From F23-B02 sp963625685 (GTDB lineage Bacteria > Bacillota > Clostridia > Oscillospirales > Oscillospiraceae), in NCBI GenBank assembly GCA_963625685.1, contig CAVFTR010000004.1, forward strand, positions 80,823 through 144,822: a stretch of DNA of 64,000 nt. The letters are read 5' to 3'. The notes beneath the pieces were generated by a model. That model did not search any database. It worked only from the letters and a program-made list of their open reading frames with translations, and had not been told where the DNA came from. Below, in pieces: positions 25,200 through 34,914 of the stretch. The first letter of the stretch is position 1, and each line of letters starts with the position of its first letter. Position numbers and translations under genes: made by a program.

Positions 25200-25231
25200 A
25201 AAATCACCGCAGGAATTATCCTGCGGTGAAA
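25200..25231. terminator. Bidirectional terminator between padR operon and NlpC/P60 gene
   Basis: CACCGCAGGA pairs with TCCTGCGGTG. The A run to its left gives a good T tract for the minus-strand gene; the plus-strand T tract is weaker. Confidence 0.75.
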
Positions 25232-25241
25232 GCTTTATATT

Positions 25242-26780
25242 TTACTGAATGATGCGCTTTGCGCCGGTGTAGTGTTTTTCGTAATAGCTTGAGCTGAGCG
25301 AGGTTATAACGACGCAGCCCTTGCCGGATGAGGCGTGGATAAACTGGCCGTCGCCGATGTACATGCCGACATGTCCGATGGGATCGACGCTGTCGGAGAA
25401 GAAGACGAGATCGCCGGGCTGGAGCTGGCTCTTATCGACCTTCGTGCCGTTATTGTTCCACTGGCCGCCCGCGCCGCGCCAAAGCGAATAGCCGTACTGA
25501 CCGTAGAGATAGTACATGAAGCCCGAGCAGTCAAAGCCCTTGGGGGAGGAGCCGCCGTAAACATAGGGAGTGCCGAGATACTGCTTTGCGGTGGCGACTA
25601 TCTGGCTTGCCACCGCGCTGCCGGTGCTGAGCCTGACATAGTCCGCGCTCATGTAGCCGCTCAGCCCGTTGTAGCTGACGGCGTACCAGGAGCCGGTCTT
25701 GCCCGTGACCTGGAGCTGGATGCCCTTGTTGTAGTAGCCGATGGTGGAGTAGCTCGTGCCCGCGCCGCTTCTCATGCGCACGCCGTTGCCGGTGACTATG
25801 CCGATCTGATCCAGCTTTTCAACGGCCGCGGCGGAGGCGGTGCTGACGAGCTTTATGTAGTCCTTGCTCATATAGCCGTACTGGCCGTTACAGCTGACCT
25901 CATACCAGGAGCCGGTCTCGCCGCTTATCTTTACGCTTGCGCCCTTGTCGAGAGTGCTGATAGCGGCAAAGTCGGTGCTCGGTCCCATTCTCAGGCGCAC
26001 ATCGCTGCCTGTTACCGTACCGCTTTTTGCGTCCGAGTAGCTGCTTGCCGGGGTTATGCGGACATACTGCGCGGCCATGTAGCCGGTCTTGCCGTTGTAT
26101 GAAAGCTTATACCAGTCCTTAACCGAGCCGAGAGCGGTCAGGCTCACGCCGTTTGAGTAGTAGCCGAGCGTATCCGAGCTCGTGCTCGCCTGGCTTCTGA
26201 GCCTTACGCTCGTTCCGATGACGCTTGCCGAAAATCCGCTGTCTGTCGAGGCGGCGGAAGCCGTCGGCGCGGGGGTGCTCGTGGTCTGCGCCGAGCCCGA
26301 GGCGTTTCCGACGGACAGCTTCATGTAGTCTGCGCTGACATAGCCGGTCTTGCCGTTATAGCTGACCTCGTACCAGTTGCCGGCCGCGCCGATGACGGAC
26401 ATTTTCGTGCCCTTATCGTAGGTGCCGACGACGGAGCTGCCGGTCCCGGCGCCGCTTCTCATGCGCACGTCGTCGCCGGAGACGGTGCCGGTGCCGAAAT
26501 TGCCGCTGACCTTGTCGGCGGCCTTCAGATATTCCGCCGAGGCGTAGCCGGCGGTATTATTGTAAACGATCTTGCACCAGCCGTTCTGCGTCATGCCGAC
26601 GATGACCTCCGCGCCGGCAGGCATGGTCATGATTATTGATTTTCCCGTGCCCGCGCCGCTTCTGAGATTGAGGGCGGCCGTCGTCTTCGCGCCGCTTATC
26701 CCGTCTGCGCCGGCAGGTATCGCAAGCAGCGAAAGGCACATTATCACAGCCAAAAATGAACCGATAAGTCGTTTTTTCAT
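25242..26780 (-). CDS. Secreted SH3-repeat NlpC/P60 peptidoglycan endopeptidase
   Basis: A 512-residue wall hydrolase. A signal peptide (IGSFLAVIMCLSLLAIPAGA) is followed by five bacterial SH3 domains, each starting with an LRSGAG-, MRSGAG- or similar motif and ending with GYxSADYMKL-like text, and a C-terminal NlpC/P60 domain (about 395-512). The catalytic Cys is in FDCSGFMYYL, the His in DPIGHVGMYIGDG and the third polar residue in FIHASSG. It cleaves stem peptides (D-Glu to diamino acid in characterised relatives). The ATG at 26780 is 7 bases after GGGGAG; an ATG one codon earlier is possible. A Ser/Thr/Ala linker separates SH3 repeats 2 and 3. Confidence 0.93.
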   Translation of the reverse strand: MKKRLIGSFLAVIMCLSLLAIPAGADGISGAKTTAALNLRSGAGTGKSIIMTMPAGAEVIVGMTQNGWCKIVYNNTAGYASAEYLKAADKVSGNFGTGTVSGDDVRMRSGAGTGSSVVGTYDKGTKMSVIGAAGNWYEVSYNGKTGYVSADYMKLSVGNASGSAQTTSTPAPTASAASTDSGFSASVIGTSVRLRSQASTSSDTLGYYSNGVSLTALGSVKDWYKLSYNGKTGYMAAQYVRITPASSYSDAKSGTVTGSDVRLRMGPSTDFAAISTLDKGASVKISGETGSWYEVSCNGQYGYMSKDYIKLVSTASAAAVEKLDQIGIVTGNGVRMRSGAGTSYSTIGYYNKGIQLQVTGKTGSWYAVSYNGLSGYMSADYVRLSTGSAVASQIVATAKQYLGTPYVYGGSSPKGFDCSGFMYYLYGQYGYSLWRGAGGQWNNNGTKVDKSQLQPGDLVFFSDSVDPIGHVGMYIGDGQFIHASSGKGCVVITSLSSSYYEKHYTGAKRIIQ

Positions 26781-26990
26781 CATAAGACTCCCCATGGAAT
26801 ATTTCAAAGTGTAATCAAATTGTAACACACAAGTCGAATTATGTCAACACGGGCAGCCGTAAAACGACGAATAAAGTCGTAAACGTTCTGTAAATTCAGC
26901 ATTTGGGCGAAATTACTATATATTGTGCCTGCCGCCGTCTTCAACAAACAGTTATAGTATACGCCCTGCTGCGAGGCCGCAAAATTTCGG

Positions 26991-27019
26991 TTTTCAATTG
27001 CTTTTTTATATGTTATAAT
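26991..27019 (+). promoter_or_regulatory. Probable promoter of the apbE operon
   Basis: TTTTCA at 26991-26996, 17-bp spacer, TATAAT at 27014-27019, 28 bp before the apbE ATG. Confidence 0.55.
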
Positions 27020-27047
27020 CAAAAAAAATAAACTTCGAGGATAAGAT

Positions 27048-28094
27048 ATGAGGCTGGCTAAAAGAACGATGGCGGCGCTGCTGTGCGTGTGCATGCTGCT
27101 GCCGCTGTGCGCGTGCTCGGGCGACGAGCCCGTGCAGAAGCAGATATTCGCAATGGATACGGTAATGACACTGACCGCTTACGGCAAGTACGCGGACGAC
27201 GGTATCAGCGCGGCCGTAGGAGTTATAAACGCGATGGACGATATGCTCGACCCGGATAACGAGGGCAGCTATGCCTCGCTGATAAACAGCGCCGAGGGAA
27301 AGGATGTTATCGTCACGCCTCAGGTAAACGAAATGCTGTCCACGGCGCTGAGCGTATATAACCTCTCCGGCGGCGCGCTCGATCTGTCGGTATATCCGCT
27401 GTACGAGGCCTGGGGAGAATTCAAGGAGGAGACGGGACGCATCCCGTCTGACGACGAGATAAAGAAGCTGCGAGGGCTCCTCGGCTTCGGAAAGACCGAG
27501 ATAACTGCCTTCGAGGGCGAAGCCAATTACTCGGTGCGCATGCCCTCCGGCACGCAGATAAGCTTCGGCGCGGTGGCCAAGGGCTGCGCGTCGAAATACG
27601 CGATCGACGCCATGCGCAAAAACGGCGTCACCAGCGGCATAGTGTCCCTCGGCGGAAACGTCCAGACCCTCGGCACGAAGCCCGACGGCTCAAACTGGAC
27701 GGTCGCGGTCGAGGACCCCAACGACACGGGCTCCTACGTCGGAACGCTCTCCGTCGGCGAGACCGCGATAATCACAAGCGGCAGCTATCAGCGCTATTTC
27801 GTGGGCCCGGACGGAGTGAAGTATCACCATCTCATAGATCCGGGCACCGGCAAGCCCGTCGACAACGACCTCGTCTCCGTGACGATAGTCTGCTCCGACG
27901 GAACGCTGGCCGACTGCCTGTCCACTGCGATGTTCGTCCTCGGCGAGAGCGCCGCGCTCAAATACTGGCGCGACAACGGCGGCTTTGAAATGATAATGAT
28001 AACCAAGGATAACGAGATACTGTGTACGACCGGGCTGCTCGAGGTGTTCACGCTCACAAACCGCACGGACTACACGCTCAAAATGGTGGAGTGA
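27048..28094 (+). CDS. apbE: FAD:protein FMN transferase ApbE (lipoprotein)
   Basis: A 348-residue exported lipoprotein; the lipobox LCAC places the lipidated Cys at residue 23. It transfers FMN from FAD to Thr/Ser of flavoproteins such as Rnf/Nqr subunits. Family motifs are seen: FAMDTVMTLTAYG, ISFGAVAKGCASKYAID, VSLGGNVQTLG, ITSGSYQRYF and HHLIDPGTGKP, followed by the Asp-containing LADCLSTAMFVLG. GAGGATAAG precedes the ATG. Its stop overlaps the next start (TGATG). Confidence 0.93.
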   Translation: MRLAKRTMAALLCVCMLLPLCACSGDEPVQKQIFAMDTVMTLTAYGKYADDGISAAVGVINAMDDMLDPDNEGSYASLINSAEGKDVIVTPQVNEMLSTALSVYNLSGGALDLSVYPLYEAWGEFKEETGRIPSDDEIKKLRGLLGFGKTEITAFEGEANYSVRMPSGTQISFGAVAKGCASKYAIDAMRKNGVTSGIVSLGGNVQTLGTKPDGSNWTVAVEDPNDTGSYVGTLSVGETAIITSGSYQRYFVGPDGVKYHHLIDPGTGKPVDNDLVSVTIVCSDGTLADCLSTAMFVLGESAALKYWRDNGGFEMIMITKDNEILCTTGLLEVFTLTNRTDYTLKMVE

Positions 28095-28600
28095 TGCCGG
28101 ACCGCGAGTTTTTCCGCGCCGACGCTCTGACGCTCGCGCCGGCGCTCGTGGGCAAGCTCCTTGTGCGGCGCTTTCCCGACGGCAGCGAAAAATGCCTCAG
28201 AATAACGGAGACCGAGGCCTACCGCGGCGTCGAGGATACCGCCTGCCACGCCCATAAGGGCAAAACAAAGCGCGCCGAAACGCTCTGGCGCGACGGTGGC
28301 ACGATATACGTTTACCTCTGCTACGGCATGCACGAGATGCTAAATATCGTTTCCGGCAGGGAGGACGAGCCGCAGGCGGTGCTCATCCGCTGCTGCGAGG
28401 GCTTTGAGGGCCCGGGAAAGCTCACAAAGGAGCTTTCCGTCGACCGCAGCTTCAACGGCCTCGATATCCTCTCCTGCGGCGGGCTGCGTATCGGGGACGA
28501 CGGCCGCGAGGTTAACATAATACAGCTTCCGCGCGTGGGCATAGCATACGCTGAGCCCGCGGACCGCGAGGCCTTATGGAGATTCAAGCTTCAAAAATGA
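28094..28600 (+). CDS. DNA-3-methyladenine glycosylase (AAG family)
   Basis: A 168-residue base-excision repair enzyme of the AAG/MPG fold, which removes alkylated purines. Motifs: ALAPALVGKLLVRR, ITETEAYRGVEDTACHAHKG (catalytic Glu region), GTIYVYLCYGMHEMLNIV, and GPGKLTKELSVDRSFNG. It is somewhat shorter than the usual 190-200 residues. Start ATG 28094 overlaps apbE's stop; a Shine-Dalgarno-like GGTGGAGTG lies before it. Its 3' end overlaps recG, consistent with a repair-linked operon. Confidence 0.92.
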   Translation: MPDREFFRADALTLAPALVGKLLVRRFPDGSEKCLRITETEAYRGVEDTACHAHKGKTKRAETLWRDGGTIYVYLCYGMHEMLNIVSGREDEPQAVLIRCCEGFEGPGKLTKELSVDRSFNGLDILSCGGLRIGDDGREVNIIQLPRVGIAYAEPADREALWRFKLQK

Positions 28601-30651
28601 ACTATCTTGACACCGATATACGATACTGCAAGGGCATAGGCGAAAAAAAGGCGCTGCTTTTCAATAAGCTCGGCGTCTTTACCGTCCGTGACCTTGTTTC
28701 GTATTTTCCGAGAAAATACGAGGACCGCAGCAGCTTTAAGCCCATCGCGCTGACCTGCGACGGCGAAACTGTCTGCATTAACGCCCTCGCCGCCGAGGAT
28801 GCGCATCTCGTGCGCATCAGAAGGGGACTGGAGCTTGTGAAGTTCCGCGTGGTGGATGAGAGCGGTTCGGTTGACATAACATTTTTCAACCAGCCCTATA
28901 TCAGAAACAGCATACACCGCGGCGACTGCCTGAATATCTACGGCAGGATCATCGGCGTCGGCGGCAAGCGGACGATGACCAATCCCGTCGTCGAGCATCA
29001 GGGCTCGGCCGGAGGTGTCACGGGGCGCATCGTCCCGGTATACAGGCTGACGACGGGGCTTTCGCAGAAGCTTGTGATGAGCGCCGTGCGTCAGGCGCTG
29101 GACGTCTGCCTGCCTGAGCTGCCCGATCCGCTGCCGGAGGGCCTGCGCGAGAAATACGGCCTTGCCGGGGCGGGCTTTGCCTACGAAAACGTTCACTTTC
29201 CCGCAAGCTTTGAGGAGCTTGAGCTTGCGCGGCGCAGGCTCGTTTTCGAGGAGCTGTTCCTGCTGGCCTGCGCTCTCGGCAAAATGAAGGGCAGCCACTC
29301 AAAGCAGATCGGCATAAGGATGAAAGAGGCGGACCCCGAAGAGCTCTTCGCGAGCTTGCCGTTTAGCCCGACAGGGGCGCAGAGGCGCGCCGTGTCCGAC
29401 GCTGTGCGCGATATGCGCTCGGGGAAGGCGATGAACAGACTCGTACAGGGCGACGTCGGCAGCGGCAAAACGCTCGTCGCGGCGGCGCTCATCTGGTACA
29501 CCTGGAAAAACGGCTATGCCTCGGCCTTCATGGCGCCCACGGAAATACTCGCCCGTCAGCATTTTGAGACGCTCGGCTCGCTTCTGGCGCCCTTCGGCAT
29601 GCGCGTCGGCCTGCTCACGGGCTCGATGACGGCAAAGCAGAAGCGCGAGGTCAAGACCGGACTCGCGTCCGGCGCGCTCGATCTCATCATCGGTACGCAC
29701 GCCCTGTTTTCCGAGGACGTCGAGTATTCAAATCTCGCCCTCGTCATAACCGACGAGCAGCACCGCTTCGGCGTGAACCAGCGCTCAAGTCTAATATCAA
29801 AGGGCGAGCGGCCGCACGTGCTCGTCATGTCCGCGACGCCCATACCGCGCACGCTGGCGCTCATCATCTACGGCGACCTTGATATCTCCGTCATCGACGA
29901 GATGCCGCCCGGCCGGCAGAAGGTCGATACCTTTGCCGTCACGGAAAGCTACCGCACGCGCCTGAACGGCTTTATCCGCAGGCTCGTTTCCGAGGGGCGG
30001 CAGGTGTTCGTCGTCTGTCCGATGATAGAGGAGAGCGAGGAGCTCCCGCCGAATGTGCGCTCGGCGCAGGAGCACGCAGCCGAGCTGAAAAAGGCTTTCC
30101 CCGACCTCAGAGTCGCCTGCGTCCACGGCAGGCTCAAGGCCAAGGAAAAGAATGAGATTATGTCAACCTTCGTCGCGGGGGGCATAGACATCCTCGTCTC
30201 GACGACGGTCATCGAGGTCGGCGTCGACGTGCCGAACGCGGCGCTCATGATCGTCGAAAACGCCGACCGCTACGGCCTGAGCCAGCTGCATCAGCTCCGG
30301 GGCCGCGTCGGACGCGGGCGGCACAAGAGCTACTGTGTGCTCGTTTCCGACAGCGACAACGAGGCAACGCAGGCCAGGCTCAAGATCATGACCAAAACAA
30401 ACGACGGCTTCAGGATATCCGAGGAGGATCTGCGGCTGCGCGGCCCGGGCGATTTCTTCGGCTCGCGCCAGCACGGGCTTCCGGCCATGCATGTTGCCGA
30501 CCTCTGCTCGGACATGAACGTGCTGCAAACCGCCCAGCAGGCGGCGCAGGAGCTGCTTGGCTCCGACCCCGAGCTCACCGCCCCGGAGCACGCGCAATTA
30601 AAAACGGCCGTCGAGCGGCTGTTTGAGATAAACGCCGATACACTGAACTGA
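28597..30651 (+). CDS. recG: ATP-dependent DNA helicase RecG
   Basis: A 684-residue helicase that remodels stalled forks and branched DNA. The N-terminal wedge/OB domain runs to about residue 240; helicase domains follow with Walker A GDVGSGKTLVAAAL, the DEQH box TDEQHRFGVNQR, motif III MSATPIPRTLAL and motif VI QLHQLRGRVGRG. ATG 28597 overlaps the preceding stop (ATGA); ATG 28576, with a GAGG nearby, is an alternative that adds seven residues. Length matches the family. Confidence 0.95.
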   Translation: MNYLDTDIRYCKGIGEKKALLFNKLGVFTVRDLVSYFPRKYEDRSSFKPIALTCDGETVCINALAAEDAHLVRIRRGLELVKFRVVDESGSVDITFFNQPYIRNSIHRGDCLNIYGRIIGVGGKRTMTNPVVEHQGSAGGVTGRIVPVYRLTTGLSQKLVMSAVRQALDVCLPELPDPLPEGLREKYGLAGAGFAYENVHFPASFEELELARRRLVFEELFLLACALGKMKGSHSKQIGIRMKEADPEELFASLPFSPTGAQRRAVSDAVRDMRSGKAMNRLVQGDVGSGKTLVAAALIWYTWKNGYASAFMAPTEILARQHFETLGSLLAPFGMRVGLLTGSMTAKQKREVKTGLASGALDLIIGTHALFSEDVEYSNLALVITDEQHRFGVNQRSSLISKGERPHVLVMSATPIPRTLALIIYGDLDISVIDEMPPGRQKVDTFAVTESYRTRLNGFIRRLVSEGRQVFVVCPMIEESEELPPNVRSAQEHAAELKKAFPDLRVACVHGRLKAKEKNEIMSTFVAGGIDILVSTTVIEVGVDVPNAALMIVENADRYGLSQLHQLRGRVGRGRHKSYCVLVSDSDNEATQARLKIMTKTNDGFRISEEDLRLRGPGDFFGSRQHGLPAMHVADLCSDMNVLQTAQQAAQELLGSDPELTAPEHAQLKTAVERLFEINADTLN

Positions 30652-30684
30652 AAAAAGACTTGCCCGCGGGCAAGTCTTTTTTTT
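30652..30684 (+). terminator. Intrinsic terminator after recG
   Basis: AAGACTTGCCCGCGGGCAAGTCTT is a near-perfect palindrome flanked by an A run and an eight-T run. Confidence 0.93.
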
Positions 30685-30760
30685 GCTATGTCTATATTTT
30701 AGTGCCGGCTTCCGTCAGCTTATGCTCGGAAAATACGACTGCCGCTTTGAAATAATCACC

Positions 30761-32656
30761 TTATTCCAGCTCGAACGCTCCCGTATAGAGCTGATAGTAG
30801 GTACCGCGCTGCGCGATCAATGTGTCGTGATCGCCGCGCTCGATGATCCGGCCGTGGTCCAGGACCATGATGGCCTGGCTGTTCCTGACGGTAGACAGGC
30901 GGTGAGCGATAACAAAAACGGTCCTTCCGGCCATCAGATTGTCCATGCCCGCCTGCACCAGCGCCTCTGTTCTCGTGTCGATGGAGCTGGTCGCCTCGTC
31001 CAGTATCATGCACGGAGGATTGGCGACCGCGGCACGGGCGATAGAGAGCAGCTGTCTCTGACCCTGAGAGAGATTGGCGCCGTTTCCCGTCAGCATGGTA
31101 TCGTATCCGTTCGGCAGCCTGCTGATAAAGCTGTCCGCGTTGGTAAGCTTTGCGGCCGCAATACATTCCTCGTCCGTGGCATCCAGCCGGCCGTAGCGGA
31201 TATTGTCCATGACCGTTCCGGTGAACAGATTCACGTCCTGCAGCACGATGCCCAGGGAGCGCCGCAGGTCAGGCCTTCTGATCTTATTGATATTTATCCC
31301 GTCGTATCGTACCTTGCCGTCCTCAATATCATAAAAACGGTTTATAAGATTCGTGATGGTCGTCTTGCCGGCTCCGGTCGCGCCTACAAACGCGATCTTC
31401 TGGCCGGGATGCGCGTATACGGAAACGTCATGAAGCACAGTTTTCCCCGGCACATAGCCGAAATCGACGTGCTGCAGCTGGATATCGCCCTTGAGCTCCA
31501 CATAGCTGACGGTCCCGTCTGCCTTGTGGGGATGCTTCCATGCCCACAGACCCGTGACATGATCGGCCTCTTTAAGCTCGCCCTGCGGATCCCGCTCGGC
31601 GTTGACAAGGGTGACATAGCCCTCATCGTGCTCGGGCTCCTCATCGATCATTTCAAAGACGCGGGACGCGCCGGCTATACCCATGGCGATCATGGACACC
31701 TGCATGGAGATCTGTGAAATGGTCTGCGAAAACTGCCGCGCCATGCTCAGAAAGGATACTATCACACCGGCGGAAACGGTCGCCGAGCCGGAAAGTCCCA
31801 CGTTCGTCACGCCAAAGCAGATGAGCATCGCACCGACGATCGCTAGCAGAACATACATCAGGTTGCCGGTATTGTTCAGGATCGGGCCCAGCACATTTCC
31901 GTAGATATTCGCGGTCTCGCCGTCCTTGAAAAGCTTATCGTTCAGCTTCACGAAATCGGCCTTGCTTTCTTCCTCGTGGCAGAAGACCTTCACGACCTTC
32001 TGGCCGTCCATTATCTCTTCAATGAAGCCCTCTTCCTCGGCAAGGGATATCTGCTGCTGCATCATGTATCTGGAGCTGCCCCCTCCGAACTTCTTAGTGA
32101 CTCTGAGCATGATAAGCGCAAAGGCAAACACGACCAGGGTCAGCCAGACGCTGTAATACAGCATCAGAAAAACGATGGAGAGCATGGTGAGCGAGGCCTG
32201 GAACAGCTGCGGCAGGCTCTGCCCGATCATCTGCCGGATGGCGTCCGTATCGTTTGTGTAGGTGCTCATGATATCGCCGTGGGCATGGGTATCAAAATAC
32301 CTGATCGGCAGGCTTTCCATACGGTCAAACATATCCACGCGGAAATGCTTCAGCGTTCCCTGCGTAACGACTGCCATGATCCTTGTGTAGATAAAGGCCG
32401 CCGCAACGCCCAATACATAGATAAGGCCCATGAGCGTCAGTATGGAAACGAGCCGCTCCCATACCGCATCCATGCCGGAGGTGATCCCCGGCGTGATGCA
32501 CTCGTCGATCAAACGCTGCATAAATGCGGTGGCAGCTACGGAGGCGCAGGAGCTTATCACTATGCAGATCATTGTGATAATGAGCTGAACAGGGTAATAC
32601 CGGAATAAATATCGAATCAGCCGCCCGAAGCTGCCTTGCTTTTTCTGCTTTTTCAT
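30761..32656 (-). CDS. ABC transporter ATP-binding/permease, consensus-site half of heterodimer
   Basis: A 631-residue ABC exporter half with a six-helix membrane domain (about 20-320), a linker, and an ATPase domain (about 390-625). Motifs: Walker A GATGAGKTT, signature LSQGQRQLLSIARA, Walker B CMILDEATSSID with the catalytic Glu present, and switch IAHRLSTV. The ATG at 32656 follows GGAGG by 8 bases. It is directly downstream of a second half-transporter with a degenerate site, so the two should form a heterodimeric exporter (TM287/288 or multidrug type). A MarR gene leads the operon. The substrate is unknown. Confidence 0.92.
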   Translation of the reverse strand: MKKQKKQGSFGRLIRYLFRYYPVQLIITMICIVISSCASVAATAFMQRLIDECITPGITSGMDAVWERLVSILTLMGLIYVLGVAAAFIYTRIMAVVTQGTLKHFRVDMFDRMESLPIRYFDTHAHGDIMSTYTNDTDAIRQMIGQSLPQLFQASLTMLSIVFLMLYYSVWLTLVVFAFALIMLRVTKKFGGGSSRYMMQQQISLAEEEGFIEEIMDGQKVVKVFCHEEESKADFVKLNDKLFKDGETANIYGNVLGPILNNTGNLMYVLLAIVGAMLICFGVTNVGLSGSATVSAGVIVSFLSMARQFSQTISQISMQVSMIAMGIAGASRVFEMIDEEPEHDEGYVTLVNAERDPQGELKEADHVTGLWAWKHPHKADGTVSYVELKGDIQLQHVDFGYVPGKTVLHDVSVYAHPGQKIAFVGATGAGKTTITNLINRFYDIEDGKVRYDGININKIRRPDLRRSLGIVLQDVNLFTGTVMDNIRYGRLDATDEECIAAAKLTNADSFISRLPNGYDTMLTGNGANLSQGQRQLLSIARAAVANPPCMILDEATSSIDTRTEALVQAGMDNLMAGRTVFVIAHRLSTVRNSQAIMVLDHGRIIERGDHDTLIAQRGTYYQLYTGAFELE

Positions 32657-32657
32657 A

Positions 32658-34394
32658 TCAAACCGCCTCCCTGCTCTTCGTCTGCGTCTCATAGGCCTCC
32701 CAATAGATGCCCTTTTTGGTCAGAAGCTCCTCATGGGTGCCCCGCTCGGCGATCCTGCCGTCCTCCAGCACGAGAATCATGTCTGCGTCCTGGACCGACG
32801 AAACTCGCTGCGCGATGATGATCTTCGTCGTTTCGGGTATCGCCGTGCTCAGCGCCTTTCGGATAAGGGCGTCCGTTTTCGTATCTACCGCAGAGGTGGA
32901 GTCGTCCAGGATCAGGACCTTGGGCTTTTTAAGCAGTGCCCTCGCAATGCACAGACGCTGCTTCTGGCCGCCGGAAACATTGGAGCCGCCCCGCTCGATA
33001 TAGGTGTCATAGCCGTCCGGGAGCTGCCGGATAAACTCATCTGCCTGCGCAGCCCTGCACGCCTGAATAAGCTCCTCGTCCGAAGCCTCCTTGCTGCCCC
33101 AGCGCAGGTTTTCCCTGATAGTTCCGGAGAACAGCACGTTTTTCTGCAGGACCACGGCTACTGCGTCACGGAGCGTATCCAGATCATACTCGCGCACGTC
33201 GTGTCCGCCCACGCAGACGCTGCCCTCGCTGACATCATACAAGCGGGAGATCAGCTGGATCATGGTGGTCTTGGAGGCGCCGGTGCCGCCCATGATCCCC
33301 ACCGTTTGGCCCGAGGCAATGCTCAGATCGACATCGGACAAGGCCGCCTTTTCGCTTCCGGTATTGTAGCGGAAGGAAACATGGTCAAAACGTATGCTCC
33401 CGTCAGGCACTTCACGAATACCATTTTCCGGCGAGGACAGCGTGCTCTCCCAGGTCAGAACCTCGACGACGCGGTTTGCAGATTCCGCCGCCATGATGGT
33501 CATCACGAACACCATGGAAAGCATCATCATGGAGGCGAGTATCTGAACGCCGTAGTTTATAAGAGAGGACAGCTGCCCGGTCGTAAGGCCGGAGCCTGCC
33601 GTGTTGATAATGATATCGGCTCCGAAATAGCTTACCAGCATGAAGGAGGCGTAAATGCAGAACATCATAAAGGGATTGTTGATCGCCAGAAGCTTTTCGA
33701 CCCTTGTAAAGTCGCTGCACACATCCTCTGCCGCCCGGCTGAATTTTTCCTTTTCATAGTCCTCACGGACAAAGGATTTCACGACCCGGATCGCCGAAAC
33801 GTTCTCCTGAACTGAATTATTAAGCGCGTCATACTTACGGAAGATCCGCTTGAATATGGGGTGGACATGGATCGCTATCCCAAACAGCACAAAGCCGAGA
33901 ACCGGCAGCAGAACAAGAAAGATGAGCGCCATTTTCGCCTTTATCGTCAGGCACATGATCATGGAAAAAATGATCATCAGCGGCGTGCGGATAGTAATGC
34001 GTATGATCATCTGATACGCATTCTGTATATTGGTGACGTCCGTTGTCATTCTCGTTACCAGCGACGATGTGGAAAAATGATCGATGTCCGCAAAAGCAAA
34101 TTCCTGTATTTTAAAGAACATATCCTGCCGCAGATTTCTGGCAAAGCCGCAGGATGCAGTCGCCGCATATCTGCCGGAGAGAACTCCGAACAGCAGCGAA
34201 AACATAGCCATGACAACAAGGGCAATGCCCAATTTCACGATGGGCCCCAGCGCCTGCCCGGTCATGCTGTCTATAAGCTCTGCCATGATCAGCGGAAGAA
34301 GACACTCAAGAGCCACCTCCAGCGATACAAAGACCGGCGACAAAATCGATTCCTTTTTGTATTGCCTGACACTTTTCAATAATGTTTTTATCAT
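32658..34394 (-). CDS. ABC transporter ATP-binding/permease, degenerate-site half
   Basis: A 578-residue ABC exporter half. Walker A reads GGTGASKTT, with Ser in place of the Gly that normally precedes the Lys; the signature VSGGQKQRLCIARAL is normal; Walker B VLILDDSTSAVD has Asp instead of the catalytic Glu; the switch His is replaced (IIAQRVSSV). These changes mark the degenerate nucleotide site usual in one partner of heterodimeric exporters. GGAGGT precedes the ATG, which overlaps the MarR stop (ATGA). It ends 1 bp before the partner gene. Confidence 0.92.
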   Translation of the reverse strand: MIKTLLKSVRQYKKESILSPVFVSLEVALECLLPLIMAELIDSMTGQALGPIVKLGIALVVMAMFSLLFGVLSGRYAATASCGFARNLRQDMFFKIQEFAFADIDHFSTSSLVTRMTTDVTNIQNAYQMIIRITIRTPLMIIFSMIMCLTIKAKMALIFLVLLPVLGFVLFGIAIHVHPIFKRIFRKYDALNNSVQENVSAIRVVKSFVREDYEKEKFSRAAEDVCSDFTRVEKLLAINNPFMMFCIYASFMLVSYFGADIIINTAGSGLTTGQLSSLINYGVQILASMMMLSMVFVMTIMAAESANRVVEVLTWESTLSSPENGIREVPDGSIRFDHVSFRYNTGSEKAALSDVDLSIASGQTVGIMGGTGASKTTMIQLISRLYDVSEGSVCVGGHDVREYDLDTLRDAVAVVLQKNVLFSGTIRENLRWGSKEASDEELIQACRAAQADEFIRQLPDGYDTYIERGGSNVSGGQKQRLCIARALLKKPKVLILDDSTSAVDTKTDALIRKALSTAIPETTKIIIAQRVSSVQDADMILVLEDGRIAERGTHEELLTKKGIYWEAYETQTKSREAV

Positions 34395-34834
34395 ACCTTA
34401 CCTCCGACGTGGTCTGTGCAATCATCATTCATCTCGCCCTGTATATTTGACAGCATGGTACGGAGCGCTTCCTTCAGCTCATCCATGTGCCCTTCCGGTA
34501 TCCCGCGTCCGAGACATTCCTCCTGCCGGGCGCGTAAAGCCTCCAGCTCCGGCTCTATGTCATAGGCCTTCTGAGTCAGGATGATCTCCTTTTTTCTGGT
34601 GTCCGCCGAAACGACCTCTGTCTGAATGTATCCCAGCTGTCTCAGCTTCTTAAGATGCAGGGATATTGTCGCCCGTGAAATGCCGAGCGTCTCCTGTATA
34701 TTTGCCGCAACGGGCAGGCTGTCTCTGCTCCTGAGAATATAAAACAGGATCAGGGCCTGCGCCGGGGACAGCTCGAGAGACTGCATATCGCTTTTCTGAT
34801 ATTGCTCGAGCGAAATGCTCAGCTGCTTGAGCAT
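34391..34834 (-). CDS. MarR family regulator of the ABC exporter operon
   Basis: A winged-helix regulator of at least 147 residues with LSPAQALILFYILRSRDSLP, recognition helix region LGISRATISLHLKKLRQLGY and wing VVSADTRKKEIILTQKAYD. The start is uncertain: ATG 34834 lacks a good ribosome site, and the frame stays open upstream for about 25 codons with protein-like sequence (RNEAIRTDEHELLP) but no ATG, GTG or TTG. A non-standard start is possible. It heads the exporter operon and is divergent from a LysR gene; a dyad at 34915-34941 may be its operator. Confidence 0.85.
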   Translation of the reverse strand: MLKQLSISLEQYQKSDMQSLELSPAQALILFYILRSRDSLPVAANIQETLGISRATISLHLKKLRQLGYIQTEVVSADTRKKEIILTQKAYDIEPELEALRARQEECLGRGIPEGHMDELKEALRTMLSNIQGEMNDDCTDHVGGKV

Positions 34835-34914
34835 CGGCAGCAGCTCATGCTCATCCGTTCTGATCGCCTCATTCCTGACGTGAAAGCCGAGATCGTTAGC
34901 GCGCGAACATTTCG

